This document shows positions 32,928-44,203 of a stretch of 64,000 nt of DNA, piece by piece (position 1 is the first letter of the stretch; each line of letters starts with the position of its first letter). Source of the stretch: Phytophthora sp. 'mugwort' (taxonomy: Eukaryota > Oomycota > Peronosporomycetes > Peronosporales > Peronosporaceae); the NCBI GenBank assembly GCA_033558025.1, contig JAUCEF010000007.1, positions 8,432,001-8,496,000 of the forward strand, written 5' to 3'. Under the pieces are notes generated by a model, which worked only from the letters and a program-made list of their open reading frames with translations, made no database searches and was not told the origin of the DNA. The position numbers and the translations under genes are program-made.

Positions 32928-33325
32928 GGTCGCCCCTTTTAACTTTTTTACTAAAAACCTGTTTATCACATTGGGTCTCTCATACCCAACCACTCCAACG
33001 CCGATGGTCCAAAATATTTTGACGACCACCAGTTCTTCTTATGGACCTAGTTAGTTGCGCTCAATCCGCCAGCCATTCTTCGATTTGAACACGACAGCGT
33101 ACTGTGACACCCTCACTCTCCCTCATGTTACCATGGTTTGCGCCGCCCCTCGACCTTCACACCCACTGAAATATCCGGGTTTACTTCCGGCTGTGCCGTG
33201 GCGACAACGACCGGGTCCTCCTGGGGTACTTCCGTCGTCATTGCGGCTCGATTTTAAAGCCCGTCGAACTGGCTACATGAATCTCATGCACCCGTCGGGA
33301 GCAGCCGGACTACGGTGTGGTGATG
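32928..33325 (+). repeat. left arm of long inverted repeat
   Basis: About 398 bp, nearly identical to the complement of 33643-34046; the central 270 bp appear to be identical. The 91 codons MRSIRQPF...GLRCGD are read identically from both arms. The outer 40 bp (to AGGTCGCCCC) are more diverged. Confidence 0.93.
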
Positions 33326-33642
33326 TTCAAGCCTCTCTTAAAGAGGTGGTGTGCTACGAAAAGGTCCAGAATACCTATTCTAAGATCTTGAAAACGCCTA
33401 TTTACAGACACTTGGGGTGAGACAGAGTACTGGGTATTCACGCGATCCAGAAAGCTAAAACTAACTTCAGACCGTGCAAAGCGAACCAAGTGCCTTCAAC
33501 GTGGATTATGCCACATACAACATCCAGTTTCAGGGAGTACAAACTCGGGTTCCTCACAAATGCCCAAGAAACAAACTTTTTTGAAGAGATCAGTATTCGT
33601 TAAGAGGAAAGGAACGACGACCCCCACGACAATTAGATTCTG

Positions 33643-34046
33643 CATCACCACACCGTAGTCCGGCTGCTCCCGACGGGTGCATGAGATTCATGTAGCCAGT
33701 TCGACGGGCTTTAAAATCGAGCCGCAATGACGACGGAAGTACCCCAGGAGGACCCGGTCGTTGTCGCCACGGCACAGCCGGAAGTAAACCCGGATATTTC
33801 AGTGGGTGTGAAGGTCGAGGGGCGGCGCAAACCATGGTAACATGAGGGAGAGTGAGGGTGTCACAGTACGCTGTCGTGTTCAAATCGAAGAATGGCTGGC
33901 GGATTGAGCGCAACTAACTAGGTCCATAAGAAGAACTGGTGGTCGTCAAAATATTTTGGACCATCGGCGTTGGAGTGGTTGGGTATGAGAGACCCAATGT
34001 GATAAAAAGTTTTGTATTTTTAGTAAAACGTTAATAGGGGGTGACC
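33643..34046 (-). repeat. right arm of long inverted repeat
   Basis: Partner of 32928-33325 across a 317-bp unrelated spacer. Its outer end leads directly into the 25-bp palindrome at 34049. Confidence 0.93.
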
Positions 34047-34048
34047 TG

Positions 34049-34073
34049 CTACCAGCATCACTGATGCTGGTAG
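34049..34073. repeat. 25-bp palindrome
   Basis: CTACCAGCATCA, one central C, then its exact complement TGATGCTGGTAG. Confidence 0.95.
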
Positions 34074-34266
34074 CCCCTACAGCTGAGACCGGCTCTATTT
34101 TGAACTACGTTCGTACGCAGCTCAGTTCTAAATGTCTACAACTGGTTCGGCTAGATCATTAAAAACAAGCTACCGCTACACTTCTGTGATAACCAAGCGG
34201 TGGGACGGTCAGTTGTCAATGACCTCTTACCGATATGCGGTGCGTGTGTAGCAGGACTAAGTTAAT

Positions 34267-34720
34267 GTGATTTATTTGGCATTACGTACTCCAATTATGG
34301 ACCGATTTTACGTCGAGATACGGGTCCATGCCATGCATCGTCTCACTAAGGTTGTGGAGCGCTCCATCGTCTTGGGGATGCCAGACCACTCCGGTCTTAT
34401 TTTAGACGGCTGGGATCGCGCGTCCGAGCACGTTGTAGACATAACGCCTGCTACAAGTTCGGTGGCGTCATGAGGCACCACGGCACTGAATGCCCCCCCC
34501 CCCTCCTCCTGAACACCCTCGATGAGGACCTGTCGGCCCTTAGTCACCTTGAGTTCATGTCGGATATTTTGCCACACGATTTCGGTAAGCATCTGGGCCA
34601 ATGCCTCTTTTTGGTTAGGGGTAATTGATTTGTGAATCGATTGCTGCCTGTGCTTATCAGCGGTGGGTCGGCCATGAGTCCGTACAGATGGAAATACAAG
34701 GAACAAAAGTAGGTTGATTC
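34267..34720 (+). pseudogene. hAT transposase fragment
   Basis: A plus frame has HRLTKVVERSIVLGMPDHSG then LILDGWDRASEHVVDI, the conserved hAT block around the first catalytic Asp (DGWxxxSxH). After a frame break, LSHLEFMSDILPHDFGKHLG and QCLFLVRGN follow, ending in a stop. In active relatives this last motif reads VGDN, so the second Asp is lost. Only about 150 residues of a family normally 600-700 long are present. It lies antisense to the tail of the piggyBac relic's surroundings and is a separate insertion. Confidence 0.6.
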
Positions 34721-34779
34721 AAAGAAAGTGTGCCAAAGGACAACAGTCACCACATGAAACGCAGGCAGTGATCACCCTT

Positions 34780-37730
34780 GTTCATCGTCGGCATCTTCTG
34801 CACACCCACTCGGCTGAAGCTCTCAGCTGGGCTTCTTTCGGGCAACCGGTTCCTGCCCCGGTCGCTGCATAACGACTCTCTTCCCAAGGTTGGTAGGAAC
34901 TGCTTACCCGCAGTCAAAATCGTCATGCCATATTTAAAAACACGTGTTGGCGAAGCCTTTGTATTGTCGACGGATCTTGTTGCACAGCCAGCACTTCGCA
35001 TCATCAACTGAACAACGCTGGCAGAAAAAAGCCGTGGCGAACGACCTCTTTTTGCGGTACGTGCGCAGGAGCGCGCACACCTTGCACGATCGCTGTCGGC
35101 GTTTCTGGACGCCGCTAGAGACTCAGTCTTCCGACCGATCCAGCTCGTGCATAAGCCGGATAGTGGCGCGCATCCGCTTGAGGCTTGAAGGTGGTGGTGT
35201 TACCACCCTAACAAAATCAGCTATCTTCAGCTGCAAAGGCTAGTTTTGCAAAGTCCCGTACCACTAGCCGCGAGTCATGACGGTGGCTCCGAGAATCGTC
35301 ATTGCCGTCTTGTACGAAATGTACGCATTCATCGTCATCATACCCACATAGCCCAAGAACAAGCTCTTGTCTTAAGCTTTGTAGATGTCTAGAGCGAGTA
35401 CGTCTGCGGGCGAACGTGATCGTGGACGTCAACTCCAACCATCCAATTCTGGTAATCTTCACGGCTTCCGGACACAGCACCATGATGTGCCCAACTTGCT
35501 TGATGATTCTTCCAATCGAAGAAACAGTCAATACAGAGCCCGTGCACAAATAATGCACGGACTTTCTATCCCACCAGTGAAATGCAACCATGCTTGGGAT
35601 ATCCACAGAGCGGGAAAGCATGAAAGTCCAACGGGGAATGCCAGCGGGACGTGACTTGCGCTTCTCCTTGACGCGTCATATTCGAGCTGGTTGGTCAGAA
35701 TCGTCCCAATTGTATAGACGTTCATGCGAAGTAGCTCAATAGCCAGTAAAAGGGAAGAGTAAAATGTCGATTACGACTGCATGCCGCAGGTGTCTCGTGC
35801 TGGGACCAAGCACGACCTTCAGGTTTCGGATGACTGATGCGGCACCCATCTTATTATCAAATGCACTTGGTTCACCGCCACTTGATCTTCGTTTCCCAGC
35901 ATACATTTCGAATCTAGTATAATACGTCATACAGTGTCCGATTCAAAAATGTCATATTTTACGACATAGCACAAAACAGAATAAAAACGCACCTGTGGCA
36001 GTACGCGGTTCTGAGGTCACACGTCATGAACATTTTCGATCCGTACCGATGTGATTTGTCGGGCATGGACATCCTGGTAGTGTTGCGCTTCGACGTCGAT
36101 GGAACACGCCTTCGTCGACCGAAAACACGGCAGGGAGCGTCCAGCCCATCAAGAAGCGTTGCTGAATCTTGTCGATGACTGACCTTAGCTTCCATAGCGT
36201 GTCGCGTGTTCGGCCTGACTCGTTGTCAACAAAGTGCAAATCACGAAAAATGTCCTGGAACCGGTTCCTTGCCATGAGCCGCCCAAAGTGCCGCAGGCAT
36301 AGTACCATCCTCCGACATCGCCCAGTATGCTGCAATTCGCCGTTTCTGCGGGCACAGCATACGCGCAACTAGTAGTCCTACGACTTGCAGAATCTCGTGC
36401 GTCTCGTAAGCCGGCTTCGACTTCAATCGTCAACATATTGCTTTAGAGACTCTCGCCGACGTTTCACTTGGTGTCCACGAATGCCTTCTGCTGCAACGCG
36501 TACCGATTCGTCTCCTCGTTGATGTTGACCCACAGAGTCCTGGACATAAAATAAAAAATTGTCAGTAGCGGTGAATGACACGCGTTGCGCAATTCACTCA
36601 CAGACTGCGCCTCCTCCATGTTGAGACCAGGGTACGCAGACACTTCTTCTTCAAACTCCGACGACGCTGTAGTCCATTACATGCCTCTTAGTACCTCTGC
36701 ACGCTGCTGCTCGGCACGCCTATCAAGCGGCCCGCTCTCCACTTGAATCGACCGCACGAAAGCTTCGTCCATTCCGCCAGCGTCCTCCTCAGAGAGGCCA
36801 CCGTCCTCTTCAACACTATCATCACGATTCTAACAACCACCAACTTTGTTCTCTTCATCTACGTTCTCGTCGCTCTCGTCCGAGCTGAAACCCTCGTATG
36901 CGCTCAGGTTCTCGTCCTCAGGTATGAAGTTAATCTCCTTCTTGACTTGTATGCGGGTATCCGAGCTCGATTTACCGTGTCTGGTGCTGGCACCACGCTC
37001 TCGCCACCAGACGCCTCCGAAAGCAATTGCATACCGGCTGTTGCGTCTAACCGAAGGCGCAACAGGGTAGCCTCTGTCTGTGACAGCTGGACGTCCGAGT
37101 TGTCGCTCAAAGATGCACCAAACAACTCTCGTACAGTGTTCTGCGATAAGAGCACGCTTGTGTCGATCTACGACGCAGTAACATCCACCTCCTCTGTACT
37201 CTCGGTCTTGCTCTCCTCGTCCAAATCGCTTGCACGTCGTCCTGCTCCGCGCTTGCTTGCTCGCCCTCCTCGCCCACAGCCATATGCACGTCAGCCTTCT
37301 CCGCGCATGCTTGTTGCCCTCGCCCACAGCCACATGCATCTCGTCCTGCTCCGCGTTTGTTTGCTTGCTCGCCGCCCTCACCCACAGCCATATGCACGTC
37401 GTACTCGTCCGCGCATGCTCGCGCGTTGCCCTCGTCCGCAGCCACATGCACGCCGCCTCTCCCATGCTCGCTTTCTCGTTCAGCAACCCCGACTCGAACG
37501 CGTACTGTACCACAGCCGCCTCAACTTCAAACACGGTAGATCCATCAGGGCTGACGTACCTCCACTCGTTCTACAATCTAGTGGGACGCTTTAATTTCCA
37601 TCCCGTCGCCGTCAGTTGTCTCCAGAAGTGCCTGAAGTCAATGTCGCGGGGGAGCGACGCAACAGCAGCGGATTTTGTACGCTGTTCCGACCGAATGCGC
37701 GCCATTCGGCAAATACTCAAATGAATGGTG
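34780..37730 (-). pseudogene. piggyBac-like transposase, nearly full-length but decayed
   Basis: Minus strand, N to C: DIDFRHFWRQLTATGWKLKR near 37,640, then after a stop NEWRYVSPDGSTVFEVEAAV; a minisatellite-like acidic/variable region (37,226-37,470); QVVGLLVARMLCPQKRRIAA (36,390) and FGRLMARNRFQDIFRDLHFV with DNES, then WTLPAVFSVDEGV (first catalytic Asp region, 36,290-36,090). Next are MPDKSHRYGSKMFMTCD, KEKRKSRPAGIPR and SVDIPSMVAFHWWDRKSVHY (35,600). The C-terminal zinc domain is at 35,090-34,900: SCKVCALLR, FFCQRCSVDDAKCWLC, CF, IWHDDFDCG. Frameshifts and at least four stops break it. It shows the whole DDE_Tnp_1_7 order and a different C-terminal subtype from the one at 1-558. Confidence 0.8.
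37226..37470. repeat. minisatellite inside the piggyBac relic
   Basis: Four to five copies of about 50-58 bp built on CCACAGCCATATGCACGTCG plus CTCCGCGCATGCTTGC-like sequence. Both strands stay open across it (plus 36,743-37,594, minus 37,534-36,830), so neither ORF is evidence of coding by itself. Confidence 0.8.
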
Positions 37731-38600
37731 TCGCGGTTGAGTAGTGGCTGATGCCTTTCTCGTGCACCTTTCCCTCGCTCTATCCCGCTCTCTTTTCTTG
37801 CGCGACCCACTCTTGTCCGGTTTTTTTTCTTCGTTTCCTGCGGCACCTATTTTTTTCCTTTTGACGTGATTAAAGTATTGAAAAAGTTCCGAGGCATTTT
37901 CTATTGTTATTCATGTCGTATTATACATTGAAATTCTTTATGTCCTATTATACGACATCAGGACCAGAGGGGCTAGCTATTTCGGTATAGGCACTAATTC
38001 AAGTATTAATTTTATTATTTGTGAATTTACATGTGACGCAGAAAATTACTCTCCTACCCGTCTTTCGTCAGGACGTGCGTTGGAGTTAACGTTTGCGACA
38101 AAGCATTGTTATTGTAGCTGTTAAAAATCGTGGACGTTCTCCTGGCACCAGTGATCAACTAGCGTCTCCTCCCTCTTCTGAAGGCCCTGAATAAGGCCCA
38201 GTCGGTGTCCAGGGCCCTTCAAACCAAAAACGTCAATTTGTTGGATCGTTTATCGGTTAAATCGCGGTAAGCGACACTATGTCAGGTATCTCGGTAAGCA
38301 ACACTGTGTGGACATTCAACAGTTTTTTTTAAATAAACTATGCCTGACTCGATGATCTAGAAGCCCGCGATGTCAGGACACAGCCCTGACTTGCGGGATG
38401 CGTACGCGGTCTCGGTGAGTAGGCAAAACGATTTAGACGGGCTGAGAAAGCAGTGCTACAGCCGTTCCGCTCCGCAGATGATGGGACAGCAGGAGTAGAA
38501 GCAAGGGACAGCGATGACGAGATCTTACTTGTTGAATTGCCGCAGAGATACGGCCGCTTGGCGGTGATAGAACAGCAATTTAGGAGCAAAGTAGATGATA
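37731..38600. other. gene-free; short tandem motif
   Basis: CGGTAAGC(G/A)ACACT(A/G)TGT occurs twice about 28 bp apart near 38,265 and 38,293, and GGCCCT-rich inverted words occur at 38,180-38,220. This may be the outer end of the pogo relic that follows. Confidence 0.35.
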
Positions 38601-38611
38601 AATGTATTGTA

Positions 38612-39300
38612 TTAGGTTAACTGGGATGAACTGCAAGTCCGCTTCGTACTCAAGCCTGAGCGTAACCAGCAGTGGTCAATCGTTCGCGCGGGAATTCCAC
38701 CCTCTTCGCACCGCTTGATCCCTTTCAGCATCCCCACATTATACGGCGTCTCGTTGCCGGCATCTATTTCTTCGAGTGCGTGGTGCATCTTCTGCGTGAG
38801 CACATCGCGCTTAAGACAGTATATGATGCCCTGATCCAGTGGCTGTAGCTTCAAATAGTGTTGGGGGCAGCAGGTTTCTTAGGCGCACATTGAACAGGGG
38901 ATATCCCTCGGGACAATGAGATGAGACATTTTCCACAAGCAGCAAAATATTTATTGCTTGCTGCTTCATGGACGCGTGCACGTTCAACAGCCAGGCCCTG
39001 CACACGTCCGTTGTCATCTAAGCCTTCTTGGTAGACTTGTACTGGATGGCAGCGGGGTTGTCCTGAAACCAGCGTGGCTTTGCTGACTTGCCGATAAACA
39101 GTAACGGGAGTTTGTCTCTTCCCGTCACTTTTGTGCACACCGCAAAAGTGAACCGGGAACTGTCTTGCATGAACTAGGGGGCATCATGGACGCCGCGAGG
39201 TACGGTGTTATAAAAATCCCGTCTCATTCATGTTAAACACATTAGAGTATGGATAGCTGCCTATAACGCTGCGAAGCCTTTGCAGCTCGGTAGCAACAGC
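38612..39300 (-). pseudogene. pogo/Tigger (DDE_1) transposase relic
   Basis: Minus strand: YSNVFNMNETGFL near 39,250 (the first catalytic position, usually NMDETG, here Asn-Glu), then DGKRQTPVTVYRQVSKATLV, KAWMTTDVCRAWLLNVH-like sequence in the next frame, INILLLVENVSSHCPEGY (second acidic position) and MKLQPLDQGIIYCLKRDVL with the third Asp in PLDQG. The tail NVGMLKGIKRCEE is also typical. Two frame changes and changed catalytic positions make it inactive. An N-terminal HTH part was not found with confidence upstream of 39,300. Confidence 0.75.
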
Positions 39301-39842
39301 CTGTAGATCAACGGAGCCCGACTCACCGTGCGCGCTACCACGTAATGCCGTACCGCTTTGAAACCGGCGCAGCCACGACGTCTAAAGTCTAGGGAGGAAG
39401 CTGTCCGGGATGACGTGTCGATCTTCTAGCCTGCATGCTTGGGTGATGGTGATGTGTCCGGACAGCGACACTTGGTGCATCTCACACACAGCACGAACTC
39501 TACTAAGCTTTGGTCGAGCACCAGCTGAACCGCAACCGCAGCTTCTTGTGAGCCAAGCTGTCCGGGTCAGCTAACCGAGCGAACTCCCGTTCTTGATCAT
39601 GCGCGAGATAGCTTGGATGAAGGCGGCTTGATGAGCAGGAACAGCACGCGGGCGTAAGCAGTGATAGCCTTGTACGTGATGCTCGGTTGTGTCCGGTGGC
39701 GACGGCAGAGTAGTTGCTTTTTAATGCTTTGTAAGTCGGACGCGCTTGTTGAAGGCGCGTTTTCGGGGAGGCGGGGCAGGCATCAGGCTGATGGTGATCT
39801 GTGGCTGATCGGCACTATTACGTAATGAGCTCTACGGTATTG

Positions 39843-39868
39843 TAACGGGTTCTTCCGCATAGTGTACC
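39843..39868 (+). repeat. left terminal inverted repeat with TA of pogo element
   Basis: TAACGGGTTCTTCCG plus CATAGTGTACC; complement of 41437-41462 with one mismatch (C/T). Confidence 0.92.
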
Positions 39869-41460
39869 GATATAATAGCAATAGTGCACCACTGAGAACG
39901 GATATTCTACGCGGAGGTTGTTTTATTAGGAGGGTTTACAACTCACAGACCAGCTCGCCGTCCTCATATCATCAACCTCCTCGGCGCTCGCTTCATCCAG
40001 ACTGCGCAGCCATTCCGCACAAAAAGCATCGCCGTAATGTCGTGCTTAGCCACATGCCAGTTTTCGTAGTCGTCGTAGTAGCCCCCTCCGCCGACAGACT
40101 TCATGACCATTCGTCAGGCACATTCGCCAACGCTTCCTTGACCCAACCAGAAACCTCGCGTACCGATGGCGGTCGAGGATTGCCTCCACGCGCATATTGC
40201 ACGCGATCTGACGTCTTCTGCTGATCAACGAGTGGCGCAATGCGGTCTTCAAGGACTTGTAGATACCAATATCTCTAGCTTGGAGATCTGGTGTGCAGCC
40301 TCCAGGCCCGACGACCGTGTCGATCTTCTTTGCTGCGCATCGGGCCTTGATGTCATTTAATATATGTGCGCTCATACTGTCCCAGACCAACGCCTTCCCG
40401 GGTAATCCATCAGCACCAGAAAAACGAGATCAAGCCAGCGATTGAGCAACGCGCTGTCGACCCACGCACGCTTCTGTGTCACGACGTAGACCCACCTACT
40501 TTATCGAACGAAGAGCTGATACCCGACGTGCCCGTGGAACCATTCTTCCAAACGACGAGTGGCGGTAGCTTGGTGCCCTCGGCGGTCACGGCCAACACAG
40601 CCGTCACCCTCATTGACGCGAAGCCGGTGGAACGTAGCACCAGTGACGTGCACCAACAAAGTCCACCATTTCACGGCGCGGGTCCTCGAACTCAACGGCC
40701 GTTTCGTCCATGAGAGACGGTGCGAGACAAATCCACGCGTGGTTTTAGCTTCACGAGATAACTCATGAAACTGACGGCACGCTGTACGAGCTCATCATCA
40801 CTTCGAGTCGTCAGATTGGTGATACGCCTTAGCGAAAGGCCGTAGTGGCGCATAAATTCCCCAAACCATCGTTCTGAAGCAGCAAAGGTGTCAGTATTCA
40901 GCACTGTGCGAGCGTGGTGGATGACAGAGGCTTGTATCCATTGGCGTGAAACCTTCTGGTGCTGCGCGCGCATGAACACGATGTCGTCGAACAGCACGTC
41001 TTCTATCTCCCCGAGGCGCGGGCGAGCCCCAGCACCCCGAAGTCGCAGCTGGTCGTTCGAGGCTTGTCGAATGGCGTCACGATGCTTGTACCAATAGCGA
41101 ATCTGTGCGGCCGAAATCTTCCAGCCTTTCTCTACGCTAAAGTGTCGGAGCGCACGTGAGGGCACGTCGTTTGCATGCCTGTCAATCCAGTCAAGGACCT
41201 CCCTCTTCTCGGAAATTGTCTTGGAAACGCGCTGGCGTGGCATAGAGAGAAGTTGTAGGTAGTGCTGGGTGTGTACGGTTTTCAGTCAATTTTGAACTGA
41301 GGGTCGAGCGCGTAGCAGAGATCGCTTGCAGGCACAACTAGTGGCTAATGTTTGGTATAATATTTGGAGGGTATTTAAACTATTATTTAACTAGACGAAA
41401 TGGTTTTGTATTCGGAGGGGTATAATATTTGGAGAGGGTACACTATTCGGAAGAACCCGT
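39845..41460 (-). mobile_element. pogo/Tigger DNA transposon with intact ends
   Basis: A 1,616-bp unit is bounded by 24-bp inverted ends (ACGGGTTCTTCCG...) and flanked on both sides by TA, the target duplicated by Tc1/mariner-pogo elements. It encloses a pogo-type transposase on the minus strand. Confidence 0.88.
39990..41243 (-). pseudogene. pogo-type transposase of the 39,845-41,460 element
   Basis: ATG at 41243 begins MPRQRVSKTISEKREVLDWI, an HTH (psq-like) domain. A second HTH of the Tc5/CENP-B type follows, with RWFGEFMRHYGLSLRRITNL at its end (to about 40,800). In other frames: ETAVEFEDPR-like first Asp segment (40,710), HRLRVNEGDG, then VWDSMSAHI (second Asp, 40,390), KKIDTVVGPGGCTPDLQARD and IGIYKSLK (third acidic position, PDLQARD). 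There are at least three frame breaks, mostly between 40,690 and 40,400. It encodes the whole HTH-HTH-DDE_1 order, and decay is modest compared with the neighbouring copy. Confidence 0.8.
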
Positions 41461-41462
41461 TA
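41437..41462 (-). repeat. right terminal inverted repeat with TA of pogo element
   Basis: Partner of 39843-39868; ends CCCGT then TA. Confidence 0.92.
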
Positions 41463-41688
41463 GTATCTAAAAAATGTAGAATGGTGAAACTGGACGTCGA
41501 CAAGGACATTGTCGCCCTGTTAGTGCGTGAACCCGCACTGCCAAGCCGTTGAAACCGAGACATTTTAAGGGTCCCATTTCACTTGAAGAAGTATTTTGGT
41601 ACTGAATGGAGCCATTTGTACTATACTTGTCTGCACAAAGCGTGGGTTGTGCATCACCCACTTCGCCTTTTGCCAGTTCATCTCGGCC

Positions 41689-42651
41689 ATGTCTCGAATT
41701 CTTCGCGAACAATTGCCGGGTCGACGATCAATCACGTCGGCTACGGTGGTCCCTATATCGTTAGAACACAGTGATGACACACAAGGTAACAGTGTCGACA
41801 ATCGTGACAGCATCATGGAGACCGACGAACTAGCGCCCGTAACTCATGATATCCCCATACAAGGTCAAGCTGCTGGTGGCCATCTCCAACTTGCCACTGT
41901 CGTGACTACAGCATCAGCACTCACTTCACATGACACCAAGAATTCCGAGCAACAACCCTCTTTTCTCTCACTGCCCATCTCACAGAGTATACCGATGAAT
42001 GTAGAGGTGACGGACCGAGGAACCTTTAAACGTGTGAACAATTACAAGGCACTCGCAGCAAGTTTTCGGTAGATTCAGGCTTTTGCTCGAAAACCGGACG
42101 GAACATACCCAAGCACAACGATTTGTGTCATGTGCATGACGACGAAACCAACGTCCGTCTTGTTCCCGTGTCAACACTTATGCGTCTGCAACGCCTGCAT
42201 TCACTTGAACGAAATGTCACCAGACTGTTCAATGCACTTGGAACGATGGTAAGTCACTGTCCATCGAGGTGAATAAAGCTCAATCTAATCAGCTCGTTCC
42301 TTCAGTGTTTGCCCAGTTTGCTCAGCAGATATCGGGCTCATTCTTCCATATACAGGCACAGAAGAGGATAAATATTGGACGTGGGTTCTCGCGACGAAAC
42401 CGAGCTTACCGTCGCAGTTCACGAGAGATTTCACAAGTGCAGCCAAGTGGATTGGCACGACTGCAGTTCGAACGAAAAACACACTTGTCACGACCGGATC
42501 CATTCCGCCACGTAGAGCAAGCGACACGACAAAGCCCATTCGTAGCCACCTCCACTTCCCTCGCCGAAGATCCTGGGCTCCTGTTTCGAAAAGGGAATCT
42601 GCCTATGAGGTAGATGCATCAAGACCAAAAGAGCATTGCGTCATCTTGTGA
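41689..42651 (+). pseudogene. RING-finger protein with C-terminal CaaX box, copy 1 (in-frame stop before the RING)
   Basis: ATG at 41689; exon 1 to 42248, GT-AG intron 42249-42305, exon 2 to the stop at 42649-42651; 301 codons if the stop is ignored. A TAG at 42070-42072 falls where copy 2 has Gln (FRQ), just ahead of the RING. The RING spans the intron: CVMC, then FPCQHLCVCNAC, a variable loop, and CVCPVC, giving C3HC4 of the IAP/MULAN-like kind. The protein ends EHCVIL, a CaaX box whose last Leu favours geranylgeranylation. A RING with a lipid anchor suggests a membrane-bound E3 ubiquitin ligase (inference). The single stop and otherwise preserved frame and splice sites suggest recent loss, readthrough or a sequence error. 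Confidence 0.72.
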
Positions 42652-42933
42652 GGATAACTATCTTCAAGTACATCCTTCACACCAGCCATTAAATTACATG
42701 CAGAACGGGGTTGCAGGCTAACAGACTAAGACAGTGTACCTGGATCCTCCTTAGTGTCCTCAGATTGAGCTCAACCCAGTAAAAATAATCCCCACTATTC
42801 CTGTCGTGGTTAAGAGCGTTGAGGAGCTTGTCACGTGCTGTCGTCCTGGTCTGATCTGGGCGTTAAAGCCGGATACCGATATCCACGAGTCATTTAAGCT
42901 TTGTTTCGTCAAAGCGGCGGCATCGACGGCAAA

Positions 42934-44077
42934 ATGGTTCGTGGCATTAACTCCGCCACTATTGTACCAACTGCCTCCGACGACAATGGAGACGGAATTC
43001 CATCACGAATCTCTCACGCTTCCATCTCAGACGAAGAAGCAAAAGACTCGTCCGACGTAAAAGCCAATACTCTCATTGCTGAACGCCAGTCGAAAAAAAA
43101 AAATCATCTCCAAGCTGCTTTCAATGGTCAGACTTCCAAGACGCATCCAAACCCTCACGACCCCAGCTCCAGAGGTCCCATGAACGTATCCGATGGAACA
43201 ACTTCAAATATGGCTACACACAAAGCTGATGAACCTCCACTGCAGTCGAACACGAACGCACATCAACAATCCGTCGCCCCATTGATCGGTAAAACTCTGC
43301 GCCAGCGCTCGCAATCGGCAGTCGTGCAGAAACAAAATGGGGTCGCCCTCACCAAAAACTACGTGGAGCTCGTGCGAGATTTCCGTCAATTGCGACCATT
43401 TACTCGCCGCCCAGACGGCAAATACCCCGCTGATACGCTCTGCGTCTACTGCGTCAATACGAGGCCAACGTCCGTCTTTTTTCCTTGTCAGCACTTGTGC
43501 GTGTGCAACGACTGCATCGACCTGAACCATATTTCGACCGATTACTCGTCCTCAACGGATTGGTGGTAAGCTTGGCCGCGACTTCGACGTTTTCTTCGTC
43601 ATTTTCTAACTGCCGTGATGCGTGTACCGCGATCTTGTCTAGCGCATGTCCAGTCTGTATGGCTGATATCCGGCTCATCGTGCCCCACTCAGGCAAGGAG
43701 GAAGAAAAATACTGGAAGGTAGGCAAAAAGCGTCGTCATTCCCGAGAGTGGAAACGAAGCGTTCACCATATGAAAACTCGTAGTGGGTTTTAGAGATCAA
43801 GCCCAGGCTGCCGCCGCTGTTTAAGCAAGAGTTCAGGGAAACAGGAAAGCGCTTGAACAAGAACACGACTCCAGCGCGGGGTCGACGATATTCAATTGTC
43901 ACGATGTTTCGGCGGGTACCCACTGCACAACAAAAAGCCCCGAAAGATCGACCTCCAAAGCCAAAAACCTCCGTCCTCGGTCGTCGCCACTCATGGCAGC
44001 CAGGTGAAGTGGCAAACGTTCAAAATGTGGCAGCATCGAACGAGCAGGAAGAAGCCCATAATTGCTCCATCTTGTAA
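42934..44077 (+). CDS. RING-finger protein with C-terminal CaaX box, copy 2
   Basis: Predicted exons 42934-43565, 43643-43718 and 43796-44077; 329 residues in one frame. Intron 1 has the same position and phase as in copy 1 (between the Cys codon bases before CPVC). Intron 2 is absent from copy 1 and uses GTAGGC and a TTTAGAG acceptor; without it the protein would end early after KYWKVGKKRR. The RING has CVYC, FPCQHLCVCNDC and CACPVC. The N-terminal 170 residues are low-complexity and Ser/Thr/Gln-rich. The last residues are NCSIL: a CaaX box, again with Leu. The upstream ATG choice is by eye. Likely function is a prenylated E3 ligase at a membrane (inference). No close named family is known to me. 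Confidence 0.75.
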
Positions 44078-44203
44078 AGATACTTCCGTACACAGTACAT
44101 GTCAATTTCAGTAATAATCCGTTCTCATAAATGCAGTTTTTACCTCTTTGGCCGCTTGGGGATACTTCTGGGACCCTTCGACAGTAACAACATCCCTGTT
44201 GCT

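Noticed and set aside
33055..33420. 121-residue ORF repeated on the opposite strand at 33590-33913
   Set aside because: It is a consequence of the long inverted repeat; no domain, and the frame ends in different sequence outside the arms.
36743..37594. 283-residue plus-strand ORF
   Set aside because: It lies antisense to the piggyBac relic and its repeats; sequence has no family resemblance.
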